A stretch of DNA of 64,000 nucleotides, taken from Streptomyces sp. ALI-76-A. GTDB lineage: Bacteria > Actinomycetota > Actinomycetes > Streptomycetales > Streptomycetaceae. Positions 7,142 through 15,629 of the stretch are shown here, piece by piece. The first letter of the stretch is position 1. Every line of letters begins with the position of its first letter. Location of the stretch: positions 496,001-560,000 of the forward strand of contig NZ_JASVWB010000004.1 in the NCBI RefSeq assembly GCF_030287445.1, read 5' to 3'. The position numbers were made by a program, and so were the translations under genes. The notes beneath the pieces were generated by a model. That model did not search any database. It had not been told where the DNA came from and worked only from the letters and a program-made list of their open reading frames with translations.

Positions 7142-8248
7142 ATGCAGTTCGGCATCTTCACTGTCGGTGACGTGACCACCGATCCGACCACCGGGCACAC
7201 CCCCACCGAACACGAGCGGATCAAGGCGATGGTCGCCATCGCGCAGAAGGCCGAGGAGGTCGGGCTCGACGTCTTCGCGACCGGCGAGCACCACAACCCG
7301 CCCTTCGTGCCGTCCTCACCGACCACCATGCTCGGCTACGTAGCGGCGCGCACCGAGAAGCTGGTGCTCTCCACCGCGACCACCTTGATCACGACGAACG
7401 ACCCGGTGAAGATCGCCGAGGACTACGCGATGCTCCAGCACCTGGCCGACGGTCGCGTGGACCTGGTGATGGGCCGTGGCAATACCGGGCCGGTCTATCC
7501 GTGGTTCGGCAAGGACATCCGCGACGGCATCGATCTCGCCATCGAGCACTACGCCCTGCTGCACAAACTGTGGCGCCAGGACCTGGTCGACTGGCAGGGT
7601 CGGTTCCGTACGCCGTTGCAGGGCTTCACCTCCACGCCCCGACCCCTGGACGGGGTACCGCCCTTCGTCTGGCACGGCTCGATCCGCTCGCCGGAGATCG
7701 CCGAGCAGGCCGCGTACTACGGTGACGGCTTCTTCGCCAACAACATCTTCTGGCCCAAGGAGCACTTCCAGCGGCTGATCAGCCTCTATCGGGAGCGGTA
7801 CGCGCACTACGGCCACGGGACGCCCGAACAGGCGATCGTGGGGCTGGGCGGACATGTGTACATGCGCCGCAGGTCCCAGGACGCCATCCGTGAGTTCCGC
7901 CCGTTCTTCGACCACTCGCCGGTGATGGGCGGCGGTATCCCCATGGAGGAGTACATGGATCAGACCCCCCTGACCGTCGGTACCCCCGAGCAGGTCATCG
8001 AGAAGACGCTCACCTTCCGCGAGTACTTCGGCGACTACCAGCGTCAGCTGTTCGTCGTGGACGGTGGCGGAGTCCCGTTGAAGGCCGTGCTTGAGCAGAT
8101 CGACATGCTGGGGGAGGAGGTCGTGCCCGTCCTGCGCGAGGAGTTCGCCAAGGACCGGCCGGCCGACGTGCCCGATGCCCCCACCCACGCGTCGCTGCTC
8201 GCCGGCCGCGACGCCGAGGGTGCGCCGTCCCCGGATCCGGTGGCCTGA
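7142..8248 (+). CDS. Luciferase-like FMN-dependent monooxygenase (LLM class)
   Basis: A 368-aa TIM-barrel flavin monooxygenase of the CE1758-like LLM group. It shows VFATGEHHNPPFVPSSP near residue 40, LSTATTLITTNDPVKIAEDY, the signature LADGRVDLVMGRGN, and a C-terminal TVGTPEQVIEKTL segment. These enzymes use reduced flavin and oxygen to hydroxylate or cleave small organic compounds, and depend on a separate flavin reductase. ATG 7142 has a GGAAGG Shine-Dalgarno 11 nt upstream. The gene carries its own MarR operator and is therefore grouped with the MarR and pirin genes. The substrate is unknown. The last ~40 residues are Pro/Asp/Ala-rich and probably disordered. Confidence 0.88.
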   Translation: MQFGIFTVGDVTTDPTTGHTPTEHERIKAMVAIAQKAEEVGLDVFATGEHHNPPFVPSSPTTMLGYVAARTEKLVLSTATTLITTNDPVKIAEDYAMLQHLADGRVDLVMGRGNTGPVYPWFGKDIRDGIDLAIEHYALLHKLWRQDLVDWQGRFRTPLQGFTSTPRPLDGVPPFVWHGSIRSPEIAEQAAYYGDGFFANNIFWPKEHFQRLISLYRERYAHYGHGTPEQAIVGLGGHVYMRRRSQDAIREFRPFFDHSPVMGGGIPMEEYMDQTPLTVGTPEQVIEKTLTFREYFGDYQRQLFVVDGGGVPLKAVLEQIDMLGEEVVPVLREEFAKDRPADVPDAPTHASLLAGRDAEGAPSPDPVA

Positions 8249-8398
8249 GGCGGTACGGAAGGACGGCTGCGGAAGGATCCGACGACGGATCCCTGGGCCG
8301 GGGCCCCAACCGCCGCGGTGCGGCGGACGCCCGACGAGACGTGGACGCCCGCAGTCGCGGCCCGTGCCGGGCGCCCGGCAGCATGGAAAGGAGTACCG

Positions 8399-8830
8399 AT
8401 GAACAACGACTTCAGCGACTACCGGGCCAACGGCGGAGTAGCGCCCGACCGTTGGGCGAGCGCCCTGCACCTGTTCGAGAACGGTGCCGGGGTCCCGGAC
8501 GAGGAGACCGTCGCCGAACGCTGGGAGCGGGCGCGGCTGCTCTTCGAGGCCAAGGACTACATCGGCGCCGCCCGGCTGCTCGGCGTCGTCGTCGAGGAGG
8601 TCCCGGAGCAGACCGGCCCCCGGCTGCTGCTGGCCCGGGCCTACTACCACTCCGCTCAACTGCGGCGCGCGGAGGAGCAGTTGCGCCTGATCATCGACCG
8701 TGACCCGGTGGAGCACTACGCCCATCTGATGCTGGGCCGCACCCTGGAACGACAGGGGCGGCACGAGGAGGCCGGATCCTGGCTGCGTATGGCTGCCGCC
8801 TTCTCCGGCGGGACTGCGGACCACCACTGA
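8399..8830 (+). CDS. Tetratricopeptide-repeat protein
   Basis: A 143-aa soluble protein with about two and a half TPR units: ERARLLFEAKDYIGAARLLG, then GPRLLLARAYYHSAQLRRAE and HYAHLMLGRTLERQGRHEEA. Such small TPR proteins mediate protein contacts; a partner is not evident. ATG 8399 is preceded by AAAGGAG with good spacing. It is 150 bp downstream of the LLM gene and could be read through from it, but the gap contains no operator. A strong hairpin follows the stop. Confidence 0.8.
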   Translation: MNNDFSDYRANGGVAPDRWASALHLFENGAGVPDEETVAERWERARLLFEAKDYIGAARLLGVVVEEVPEQTGPRLLLARAYYHSAQLRRAEEQLRLIIDRDPVEHYAHLMLGRTLERQGRHEEAGSWLRMAAAFSGGTADHH

Positions 8831-8848
8831 GTGCAGGCGACTGCGAAC

Positions 8849-8881
8849 GATGGCGTCGGGCCTGTCCGGCCCGACGCCATC
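8849..8881. terminator. Strong 13-bp hairpin after the TPR gene
   Basis: GATGGCGTCGGGC (8849-8861) pairs perfectly with 8869-8881 around a 7-nt loop. It lies between convergent genes (TPR on plus, glyoxalase-fold on minus) and may serve both. Confidence 0.8.
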
Positions 8882-9003
8882 GCCGCCGGGCGGGCGCCGT
8901 AGGAGATGAGCCGGCCGAGCCGTCGTGCGACGTCGACCTGGAGGACGCGGGCCACGGCAGGTCCGGCAGGAGGTGGTTCAGGCCGGTCGGCGCGAGGCCG
9001 GAG

Positions 9004-9351
9004 TCAGCGATGGCTCAGCACATTGATCACCCGGCCGTCAGGGTCGCGGACGAAGAACCGCCGCACACCCCACTCCTCGTCCCGCAAGGGGTGCACGATC
9101 TCCGCGCCGCTGTCCCGCATGGCCGCATGGACCGCGTCCACGTCATCCACCTCCACGCTCACGTCCGGCGTGACGGGCGCGGTCTTGTCGTCGGCCATGA
9201 AGCTGAGCTGTGCCGCCGGAGTGGACGGCGAGGCGAGCGTCACGATCCAGCCGAGATTCATGACCTCCTCGAAACCCAGCAGGCCGTAGAACTCCAGGTT
9301 CTCCTCCGCCGCGTCCGTCCGGAGGATTGGCATGACACGGCGAACGGCCAT
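9004..9351 (-). CDS. Glyoxalase/bleomycin-resistance-fold (VOC) protein
   Basis: A 115-aa VOC-superfamily protein made of the two beta-alpha-beta-beta-beta units: VMPILRTDAAEENLEFYGLL at the start, PDVSVEVDDVDAVHAAMRDS in the middle and FFVRDPDGRVINVLSH at the end. The last segment carries the usual Asp-Pro-Asp-Gly turn. Members act as lyases, dioxygenases or drug-binding resistance proteins; this one is a generic single-domain type with no assignable substrate. ATG 9351 is preferred to TTG 9363 because a GGAG lies 6 nt before it. No neighbour suggests a pathway. Confidence 0.82.
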   Translation of the reverse strand: MAVRRVMPILRTDAAEENLEFYGLLGFEEVMNLGWIVTLASPSTPAAQLSFMADDKTAPVTPDVSVEVDDVDAVHAAMRDSGAEIVHPLRDEEWGVRRFFVRDPDGRVINVLSHR

Positions 9352-9454
9352 CGAGGGCTCCAAGAGAGAAGAGTGTGCCTGGGACTCCCAGGAGTACTAC
9401 GCCACGTCCGGCTTCGCACGCACCCCGCCGACCACCGTGACTGCTTGGCGTGAA

Positions 9455-9772
9455 CTACGTGGTGTGGTGCAGCCAGCGCTGGAGGGTGTCGTTGATGTCG
9501 GCGGGCAGGGCGCTGATTTGGTCGATGGCGTGGCGGTCTTCGGGGTGTGGGGGGACGCCGGCCGCGGTCAGGGCTGCGTGCAGGTCCAGGCGCCGCCGGT
9601 CTCGAGGGTCGATGGCGGGGGTGAGACGCTGGGTGGGGTTGGGGGGCGGAAGCAGGTAGTCGGTGTCGGGGTGTCGGTCGGCGGGATGCGGCCAGGGGAA
9701 CTGGCTGGTGTCGGCGGCGTAGGGGTCGACGAAGGTCTGCGGGGTGCCGTGTTCGAAGGCGGTACTGGTCAT
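9455..9772 (-). CDS. Hypothetical protein, 105 aa
   Basis: A 105-aa frame starting MTSTAFEHGTPQTFVDPYAA with a good GAGGAGA ribosome binding site before ATG 9772. The N-terminal half is Pro/Asp/Tyr-rich (DTSQFPWPHPADRHPDTDYL). The second half is predicted helical, with RRRLDLHAALTAAGVPPHPE and IDQISALPADINDTLQRWLH. Codon positions follow the host pattern, supporting a real gene. No domain was recognised. It resembles the small orphan ORFs found beside actinomycete mobile or regulatory islands, but that is only an impression. Confidence 0.55.
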   Translation of the reverse strand: MTSTAFEHGTPQTFVDPYAADTSQFPWPHPADRHPDTDYLLPPPNPTQRLTPAIDPRDRRRLDLHAALTAAGVPPHPEDRHAIDQISALPADINDTLQRWLHHTT

Positions 9773-10379
9773 GGGGGTCTCCTCGTCGGCGGGTTGTGGT
9801 TCTGTGGGGGAGGACTGGGGTGCGGTGTGTGTGGGTTGCGGCGATGGCGGAATGTCACGCGGTCGGCGTCATCGGCGGCTCATCGTCTGGTCCGACCAGT
9901 GGGCGAGCGGGCCGGCGAGCTGCGGGCCGACGCCCACGCGAGTGGTGCAGTGTGCGGGTTGCTCGGCGGGGAAGCCGGACATCGTGTCGAAGCGTGGTGT
10001 TCTCCCAGCGAGGTGGTGGTGGGCGGACGCAGTCGGCTCTCCCGGTCGGCCGCGTCCGCACGCCGCGCGATGCCGTGCCCCGTGAGCGTTGCCCTGGTGA
10101 GGGCCGCTGCACGAACGCGACGAGTGTTCCGTCGTGCGGGCTGGTGACGGTGAGGCGAAGGTTGCCGGTCAACGTCAACGCGGTGTCGCCGGCTGTGAGA
10201 CTGTGGCACGGCGTGGCCCGGTGTCCGGCCGGGTCTTCAGCCGCAGCCAGGAGGACTCTGCGAGCGTGGCGCCGATTCGGAACGCGAACAGGTTCGGGTG
10301 AACCGCCACGCAGCGCGCCGCTTCACGACGAGGTACTCGGAATGTCAAAGCAGAAGCAATGTTGGCTGGGAGCTTTTCA
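9773..10379. other. 607-bp stretch without a confident gene
   Basis: Several minus-strand frames are open here, but none has a full set of gene signals. A 37-codon frame (9982 to 9869, beginning MSGFPAEQPAHCTTRVGVGP) and a segment reading LRLTVTSPHDGTLVAFVQR (about 10120-10178) look protein-like but lie in different frames. This suggests a decayed gene or genes. The region is G-rich on the plus strand and no promoter was recognised. Confidence 0.4.
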
Positions 10380-10946
10380 ATGGCGCGGATAGTCCTGCGT
10401 GACAAGACCACCACGAAGAATCCCGAGGAGCGGGGCTACGAGCCTCCCCTGTCTCCGTTCGGCCGGGTGCTGGCCATGATGCTGGCCTTCGCGGGGGCGG
10501 TGGCCTTTGCCGTGGTGCTGGCCCGGCTGACTCTTGAACCGTCGGCGGCATCCGTGTCGTTGACGCACAGCAATCTGCGTCCTGGTGATTCCATCCGTGC
10601 CTATCTCGAGCAGCCGGCGTCCGGTGACACGGTCAAGCAGCTCGGTGGAAACATCGTGATGGGGATCCCGTTCGGTGTGCTGCTGCCGGTCCTGGTGCCC
10701 CGAACGCGAGGGCTGGTCCGCGTAGCGGTGGCCACGGCTCTCGTGATGCTGCTCGTGGAACTCGTCCAGGGTGCTCTCATCACCGGGCGCGCCTTCGACA
10801 TCGACGATGTCCTGCTCAACACCACGGGTGCCCTCATCGGCTATCTGTTGATCGGCCTCCGGCTCGGCCGCGCGGTTCACCCCCGCCGCCGCCACTGGTG
10901 GCACCGGTTCACCAAGCGCCAGATGGCATCCACGGACCCCGCGTAG
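10380..10946 (+). CDS. VanZ-family membrane protein
   Basis: A 188-aa membrane protein with about four hydrophobic segments (LAMMLAFAGAVAFAVVLARL; the NIVMGIPFGVLLPVLV region; VRVAVATALVMLLVELVQG; LLNTTGALIGYLLIGL). The VanZ hallmarks are present: an N-x-x-x-G-x-P-x-G segment, ELVQ, and the RAFDIDDVLLNTTGALIGY block. VanZ-like proteins lower teicoplanin binding in some bacteria, but most homologues have no known role. ATG 10380 is chosen over 10359 because GGGAG lies 7 nt upstream. A basic tail ends the protein. No vancomycin-resistance genes are nearby. Confidence 0.85.
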   Translation: MARIVLRDKTTTKNPEERGYEPPLSPFGRVLAMMLAFAGAVAFAVVLARLTLEPSAASVSLTHSNLRPGDSIRAYLEQPASGDTVKQLGGNIVMGIPFGVLLPVLVPRTRGLVRVAVATALVMLLVELVQGALITGRAFDIDDVLLNTTGALIGYLLIGLRLGRAVHPRRRHWWHRFTKRQMASTDPA

Positions 10947-10967
10947 GCTCAGTCGGCGGATGCTGAC

Positions 10968-10995
10968 GGGGCACCGCGCATATGGGCGGTGCCCC
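10968..10995 (+). terminator. Hairpin after the VanZ gene
   Basis: GGGGCACCGC (10968-10977) pairs with 10986-10995 around an 8-nt loop, 21 bp after the VanZ stop. It is a likely terminator. Confidence 0.6.
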
Positions 10996-11006
10996 GGCAT
11001 GCTCGG

Positions 11007-11047
11007 CTGGGGGCTGGGGGCTGGGGGCTGGGGGCTGGGGGCTGGGG
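11007..11047 (+). repeat. CTGGGGG heptamer array (G-quadruplex-forming tract)
   Basis: Five perfect CTGGGGG units (11007-11041) and a shortened sixth make runs of five G separated by two-base loops, an ideal G-quadruplex pattern on the plus strand. It follows the VanZ terminator. The 371 bp from 10947 to 11317 hold no gene. Confidence 0.8.
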
Positions 11048-11067
11048 CTGCGACCGCCGCGCACGGC

Positions 11068-11109
11068 GGCCGGTCCGTACGGTGGCCGGTCCGTACGGTG
11101 GCCGGTCCG
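11068..11109. repeat. 16-bp tandem repeat, 2.6 copies
   Basis: The unit GGCCGGTCCGTACGGT occurs twice in full and once in part, directly after the G-rich heptamer array. Each unit contains the palindrome CCGTACGG. Function unknown. Confidence 0.75.
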
Positions 11110-11317
11110 GATCGGAGTGCTCATTCCGGCCCCGCCGAGTCGCCCGGCCCCTCGACTGGAGACGGTGGCCGGTGCCACGCCGTACGGAACCCCGTGCACC
11201 CGGTGCCACGCCGGTCGCGAGCCGGGCCCGCCGCAGGTGAGGTGGCAGGTGCCGCCGTTACCACTGTCCTGCGACGGGAACCCGGTCCACGCGGACCTGA
11301 CCCAGGAGGTGAGTCAC

Positions 11318-11728
11318 ATGCCCGGACGACAAGAGCTGCCGTCGACCCTCCAGCGCTCATCGAAGCGGGCCCAGCGCACCTGGATCGAGGCGCACGACTC
11401 CGCCGTCGAGCAGTACGGGGAGGGCGAGCGGGCACACCGGGTCGCCTACGGCGCGCTCAAGCACACGCACGAGAAGGTCGGCGACCACTGGGAGCGGAAG
11501 GAGGGCGGCCGCAAGGGTCCCTCCGATCCGCGGTCGGCCCGGCCTCCCGGGCAGGGCGGACGCAGCGGGGAGGGCGTCGACGAGCACGCCTCCAAGCAGC
11601 ATCTCTACGATCTCGCGCGGCGCCTGGGCATCGACGGGCGGTCAGGGATGTCGAAGTCCGAGCTGCTCGACGCGATCCGCAAGGCCAACCGCTCCCGTAC
11701 CCGCGCGGCCCGTACCCGTACGGGCTGA
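11318..11728 (+). CDS. ChaB / Rho-N domain protein
   Basis: A 136-aa protein with an N-terminal ChaB domain (LPSTLQRSSKRAQRTWIEAH, then EGERAHRVAYGALKHTHEKV) and a C-terminal SAP/Rho-N-like helical motif (KQHLYDLARRLGIDGRSGMS, then KSELLDAIRKANR). ChaB-domain proteins in actinomycetes are small cytosolic proteins of uncertain role, and Rho-N motifs bind nucleic acid. ATG 11318 follows AGGAGG by about 9 nt. The middle linker is Gly/Arg/Ser-rich and disordered, and the tail is strongly basic, consistent with nucleic-acid binding. Confidence 0.82.
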   Translation: MPGRQELPSTLQRSSKRAQRTWIEAHDSAVEQYGEGERAHRVAYGALKHTHEKVGDHWERKEGGRKGPSDPRSARPPGQGGRSGEGVDEHASKQHLYDLARRLGIDGRSGMSKSELLDAIRKANRSRTRAARTRTG

Positions 11729-11906
11729 TCCTTGTTGCGGCCCCGCCAGGACGTGGAGGCGTGCGGGCCTCAGCGCGGCCGACGGTCCGTCGGCGGAGGC
11801 GACAGCGGTGGGACGGGTACCGGCGAGATGGACACCGACCTGATCGAACAGCTTCAGCCGCAGTGTGTGCTGGGGACAGGTACGCACAGTGAGTGGGGAG
11901 GTCCTG

Positions 11907-12452
11907 ATGCCCGGCTCCTCGTTGGTCACCGTCGGTCACAGCACCGTCGGCCGGGCAGCGCTGGGGGAACTGCTGCGCGGGGCAGGCATGGCCGCCGTGG
12001 TGGACGTCAGGACCGCTCCCGGCAGCCGCCGCGACCCGGACCTGTCGCGGCAGCGACTTGCCCAGTGGCTGCCCGAGGAGGGAATCGCCTACCGGTGGGA
12101 GCCGCGTCTGGGCGGATTCCGTAAGCCTGAGCCGGGCTCACCGGACACGGTCTGGCGCAATGCCTCCTTCCGCGGCTATGCCGCACACACCCGCACCCCG
12201 GAGTTCGTCGCCGCGATGGACGATCTGGTGCAGCGGGCGGCAGCGGAACGTACGGCGGTGATGTGCAGCGAAGCGGTGTGGTGGCGATGTCACCGACGCC
12301 TCATCGCCGACTTCGCCGTGCTCGCCCGTGGTGTGCCCGTCGATCACCTCATGCACGACGGTCGCCTGACAGCGCACGCGCCGACCGCGGGAGTGCGGCT
12401 CCGGGCCGACGGTCTGCTCGTCTATGACGGTGAGACCGCCCCTGCGACGTGA
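11907..12452 (+). CDS. DUF488 domain protein
   Basis: A 181-aa DUF488 protein. It has the conserved start SLVTVGHSTVGRAALGELLR, the VVDVRTAPGSRRDPDLSRQRL segment, a central RGYAAHTRTPEF, and MCSEAVWWRCHRRLIADFAV containing the invariant Cys and the CHR-like motif. The biochemical function of the family is unknown. ATG 11907 is preferred to the upstream in-frame ATG 11865 because GGGGAGG precedes it. It ends 35 bp from the convergent gluconokinase gene. Confidence 0.85.
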   Translation: MPGSSLVTVGHSTVGRAALGELLRGAGMAAVVDVRTAPGSRRDPDLSRQRLAQWLPEEGIAYRWEPRLGGFRKPEPGSPDTVWRNASFRGYAAHTRTPEFVAAMDDLVQRAAAERTAVMCSEAVWWRCHRRLIADFAVLARGVPVDHLMHDGRLTAHAPTAGVRLRADGLLVYDGETAPAT

Positions 12453-12487
12453 GGGACGCGCAGGCTCGCCCGGTCCTGCCCACTGCG

Positions 12488-13000
12488 TCAGTGGTCGCGC
12501 ACAGCGGTCAGGGCGAGGTGGGTTATCTCTTCCGCGGTACCGGTGATGGGAACAACAGCTCCGCGTTCTTCCGCGGTGAGGGGCTCCAGCGCATCCAGCT
12601 GGGACTGAAGGAGCTCGACCGGCATGAAATGCCCTCGCCGCGCGGCCATGCGTTCCGCGATGAGCTCCGCCGGACCGTGCAGATGGACGAAGAACACGCG
12701 TGAGGATGCCGACGCCAGGCGCTCGCGATAACTCCGTCTCAAGGCTGAGCAGGTGATGACTCCGCCTCCGGAGTCATGCTTGAGCAGCCACGCGGCGATG
12801 GCATCGAGCCAGGGCCGCCGGTCCTCGTCGTCCAGAGCCTTCCCCGCACGCATCTTGGCCACGTTCTCAGGGGAGTGGAGATCGTCGGCTTCCGCGAACG
12901 GCACGTGCAACAGCTGTGCCAGGGACTGTCCCACGGTGGTCTTTCCGGAGCCGGACACACCCATCACCACGACCAACGGAGCATTTTCCTCGCGCACCAT
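12488..13000 (-). CDS. gntK: Gluconokinase
   Basis: A 170-aa P-loop kinase of the gluconokinase (GntK) family that phosphorylates D-gluconate to 6-phosphogluconate with ATP. The Walker A motif is VMGVSGSGKTTVGQSLA (residues about 11-27). DADDLHSPENVAKM-type sequence (here EADDLHSPENVAKMRAG) and LDDEDRRPWLDAI are the substrate-site signatures, ITCSALRRSYRERL follows, and a late GHFMPVELLQSQLDALEP segment completes the family pattern. Length is normal. No gluconate permease or GntR gene is adjacent. The start ATG 13000 lacks a strong ribosome binding site but matches the family N terminus. Confidence 0.9.
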   Translation of the reverse strand: MVREENAPLVVVMGVSGSGKTTVGQSLAQLLHVPFAEADDLHSPENVAKMRAGKALDDEDRRPWLDAIAAWLLKHDSGGGVITCSALRRSYRERLASASSRVFFVHLHGPAELIAERMAARRGHFMPVELLQSQLDALEPLTAEERGAVVPITGTAEEITHLALTAVRDH

Positions 13001-13204
13001 CCCGTCAGGCTAGCGCAGCCCGACGAGCGGACGACTGGGCGCTTGGTGACGCGCGCTCGGCGTACGGAGTTGCCCGGCGACCTCCGCCCCTTTCGGCGGT
13101 GTCGCCGAGCACCCGGCCCGACGGGACAAGCCGTCGGGAAAGTGGCTCAGGCGCCCGGAACGTCCTCCGCGTGGTCGTGGTCTGCTCCAGCGGGGTCCAT
13201 CGGC

Positions 13205-13740
13205 TCAGTCCGGGAGCCCCCACGGCTTCGTGTCGCCGACGGCCGGCACGTCGCGTGGACTCAGGTCCGGGTGGCTGCCGCGCGGGGAGACGACGGCTGT
13301 TTCCTCGCGGCCGAGCGGGATCTGGACACGTCCGGGTCCGGTTTCCCGGTAGCGCGGCCGCCGCCCGCGCTCGTCCCGTACGTCGATGCCGTGTTGCAGC
13401 ACGAGCGGGGCGCCGGCCTGGCTGTGTACGCGCACCCATCGGGTCCGGCCACCTGACCGGTCCGTGTCGATGCGGAACGCGCCCTGCGTACGCAGACCTC
13501 GGAACGAGAGTCGGGCCAGCGCCGCGATACGGACGGGAAGACCCGTACGACGCCGCCGTGACTCTGCACGGCCATGTCGAGGACCGACTGGGCCGCCGTC
13601 AGCCGGCTCTCGATCGCCAGGTTCCCGCCCTCCACGTACATGGTGTTCGGAGTCATCCACGCGTTCTTGATGAGGTTGCCGTCGGTGAAGAAGGTCAGGA
13701 AGTCGAGGGCCTCCTCGACCGGGCCGACCGGGCGGAGAAG
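13205..13740 (-). pseudogene. C-terminal remnant of a GH95-like glycosidase (frameshifted)
   Basis: On the minus strand two frames together give the end of a large glycosidase resembling family GH95 (alpha-L-fucosidase type). The upstream frame (about 13735-13560) reads NLIKNAWMTPNTMYVEGGNL and QSVLDMAVQSHGGVVRVFP. The continuation, LRTQGAFRIDTDRSGGRTRW, then RYRETGPGRVQIPLG and a final DTKPWGLPD, lies in another frame down to 13205. An indel near 13530-13560 separates them. The catalytic domain is missing, since the XRE gene ends at 13826. Hence this is a decayed 3' end. Confidence 0.6.
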
Positions 13741-13825
13741 GCCGGGCGACCGCGGACGTCGTCCCGCATCCGCCGACGAGGCTCGACCCGTTGGAAGCGA
13801 AAGCGTCGGAGCGGCTGCTGGAGTG

Positions 13826-15250
13826 TCAGCCGTCGTACGGGACCCAAGCACGCGCGCCCGCGTCGTTCGTGCCGTACCAGTAGTGCGGCATTCCTTTGAT
13901 GCTGGTGGTGCGGAACGGGCGGCCGTGGTCGTCGATGCGGATCGTGCCGGTGCGGCCTTGGGAGGACCAGTCGAGTTCGAGGTACCAGCGGGCGTCATGG
14001 GCCTGTGTGGTCGCGGCGACCAGCAGCACCTCGGGGTCCTCGGCGGAGACGCGGTACGGGAAGTGCACGGCCGGGATGGTGCGTTCGACGTCGGCGCCGT
14101 CCTTCGGGTGGGCGACCGGCCGGTCGGCGTCGAGGTTCACGGTGAAGCGGCGGGGCGTGAGGTCGCTGCCGCAGCCCTGGCCCATGGCGTACGCGCTCCC
14201 GGCGGCCGGTTCGCCCCGGCTGACGACGCGGACGCGGAGCGCCTTCAGGACCACGGCTGTGGACGACCGCCCCTGTACCGAGATCTGCACCCTCGTCTGC
14301 CGCCCGTGCGACGCGCCCTGCGCAGCCGCCCACGCCCCGGCGTCCTGCTCCACCGGCGGCGACGGCACCTGGGCGGGCGGCTTGTCGATGACGTAGTCGT
14401 GGTCGCAGCCCTTGTCCCAGACCAGGGAGTCGGTGCTCCAGGTGAGGGGCAGGCCGGTGGCCGGTTCCTCAGCCGGGGCGGGACCGCTGCGGGTGGCGGA
14501 CGGGGCGGGGGTCTCCTGCCGGGGGCCGGGCGACGCGGAGCCGCGGGAAGGAGAGGGGGAGGGGGAGGCGGTGGCCGACGTTGTCGCGGAACCACGGGGC
14601 ACACCGGGGGCGGTCGTCCGCGGGCCCGGGGAGCGCGAGGCGTTCGCCCCGGAGGCGCGGTCGCCCGAGAGAGCGGCCGTGCTGCCCACGATGGTGAGCA
14701 GCGCGCAGCCGACGGCGCTGGACACCAGGAGCCGGCGACGGCGGTACCAGGTGCGACCGGGGGAGGGAGCGGGCTCGTCCGGGTCGGGTTCGGCCCCCTG
14801 CTGCCCCGCGGAGCGGCTCTCCTCGGTGGGTGCCCCGTCCGCGTCAGCGACTTGGCCCGCGTTCCCGTCTCGGCCGGCGTTCTCGTCTCGGTCCGCGTCT
14901 CCGGCCCGGTCCCGGTCCCGGTCCACGTCCCCGTCGGTGTTCCCGTCGGTGTCAGCGTCGCGCGTCGGAACCGCCGCCTCCGGCGAACCGGCCGTACGCA
15001 TCCGCTGCCGAGCCGCCACCGCCGACAACCACAGCCGGTGCAGCTCGAGCCGTTCCTCCGGTGTCGCCTGGCAGAAGGCCGCGAGCCGCTCCACGGGCGC
15101 GAAGTCCTGCGGCACCGCCTCGCCCGCGCAGTACCGGTACAGCGTGGAGGTGTTCATGGTGAGGCGGCGGGCCAGGGAGCCGTAGCTCCGGTCCGTGCGG
15201 TCCTTCAACTGGCGCAGCAGCGCCGCGAACTCCGCTACATCGTCCCGCAT
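13826..15250 (-). CDS. Membrane-anchored XRE-type helix-turn-helix protein
   Basis: A 474-aa three-part protein. Residues about 1-75 form an XRE/Cro HTH (LLRQLKDRTDRSYGSLARRL, TMNTSTLYRYCAGEAVPQD). A long charged Asp/Arg/Gly-rich linker follows, then one transmembrane helix (LLVSSAVGCALLTIVGSTAAL), a Ser/Pro/Thr-rich extracellular spacer and a C-terminal domain of about 200 residues containing WDKGCDHDYVIDKPPAQ and several strands. This layout is common in Streptomyces and suggests a one-component sensor linking an outside signal to DNA, though the HTH may instead mediate protein contacts. ATG 15250 (MRDDVAEFAALL) is the family start; the open frame extends upstream without protein-like sequence. 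Confidence 0.8.
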   Translation of the reverse strand: MRDDVAEFAALLRQLKDRTDRSYGSLARRLTMNTSTLYRYCAGEAVPQDFAPVERLAAFCQATPEERLELHRLWLSAVAARQRMRTAGSPEAAVPTRDADTDGNTDGDVDRDRDRAGDADRDENAGRDGNAGQVADADGAPTEESRSAGQQGAEPDPDEPAPSPGRTWYRRRRLLVSSAVGCALLTIVGSTAALSGDRASGANASRSPGPRTTAPGVPRGSATTSATASPSPSPSRGSASPGPRQETPAPSATRSGPAPAEEPATGLPLTWSTDSLVWDKGCDHDYVIDKPPAQVPSPPVEQDAGAWAAAQGASHGRQTRVQISVQGRSSTAVVLKALRVRVVSRGEPAAGSAYAMGQGCGSDLTPRRFTVNLDADRPVAHPKDGADVERTIPAVHFPYRVSAEDPEVLLVAATTQAHDARWYLELDWSSQGRTGTIRIDDHGRPFRTTSIKGMPHYWYGTNDAGARAWVPYDG

Positions 15251-15629
15251 CGCACCGTTCCTCCGTCGTCCGCCTGTGATCCCGTATTCCAGGCACTCAT
15301 GTTCCTGCACGTCAGACGGGGTGGAACGGTTCCACGTCGGCAAAGGGGCGGTAGTCGTTGTGCTGGACTCCCGTGACCGCCGATGCTCTTGGTGTCGCAC
15401 CGACCAGGGATGGCTCCAGGGACCGACCGGGGCCGGGCGACGTCCGACACGCATCCATCCACGGTTGCCCCCATGGCAACCGCGCTTGATACGTCGTCAC
15501 ACACGCTCACGATGCCGGCTTCCGTACTCGTCGCAGCAGCGGCCTCGCCCTGCCGGCGAGCGCCATCCGCAACGGAACACCATCCGCGGCTGCCGTGTCA
15601 GACGATCAACTTGAATTCTTGGAGGTTCG
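15251..15629. other. Divergent intergenic region, no gene seen
   Basis: This 379-bp stretch between the XRE gene (minus) and the secreted-protein gene (plus) must hold both promoters. A TTGATA at about 15487 could be a -35 box, but no good -10 follows. A GGAGG ribosome binding site precedes ATG 15630. Confidence 0.4.

Noticed and set aside
11007..11109. CRISPR array
   Set aside because: Units of 7 and 16 bp are directly adjacent without unique spacers, and no cas genes are present.
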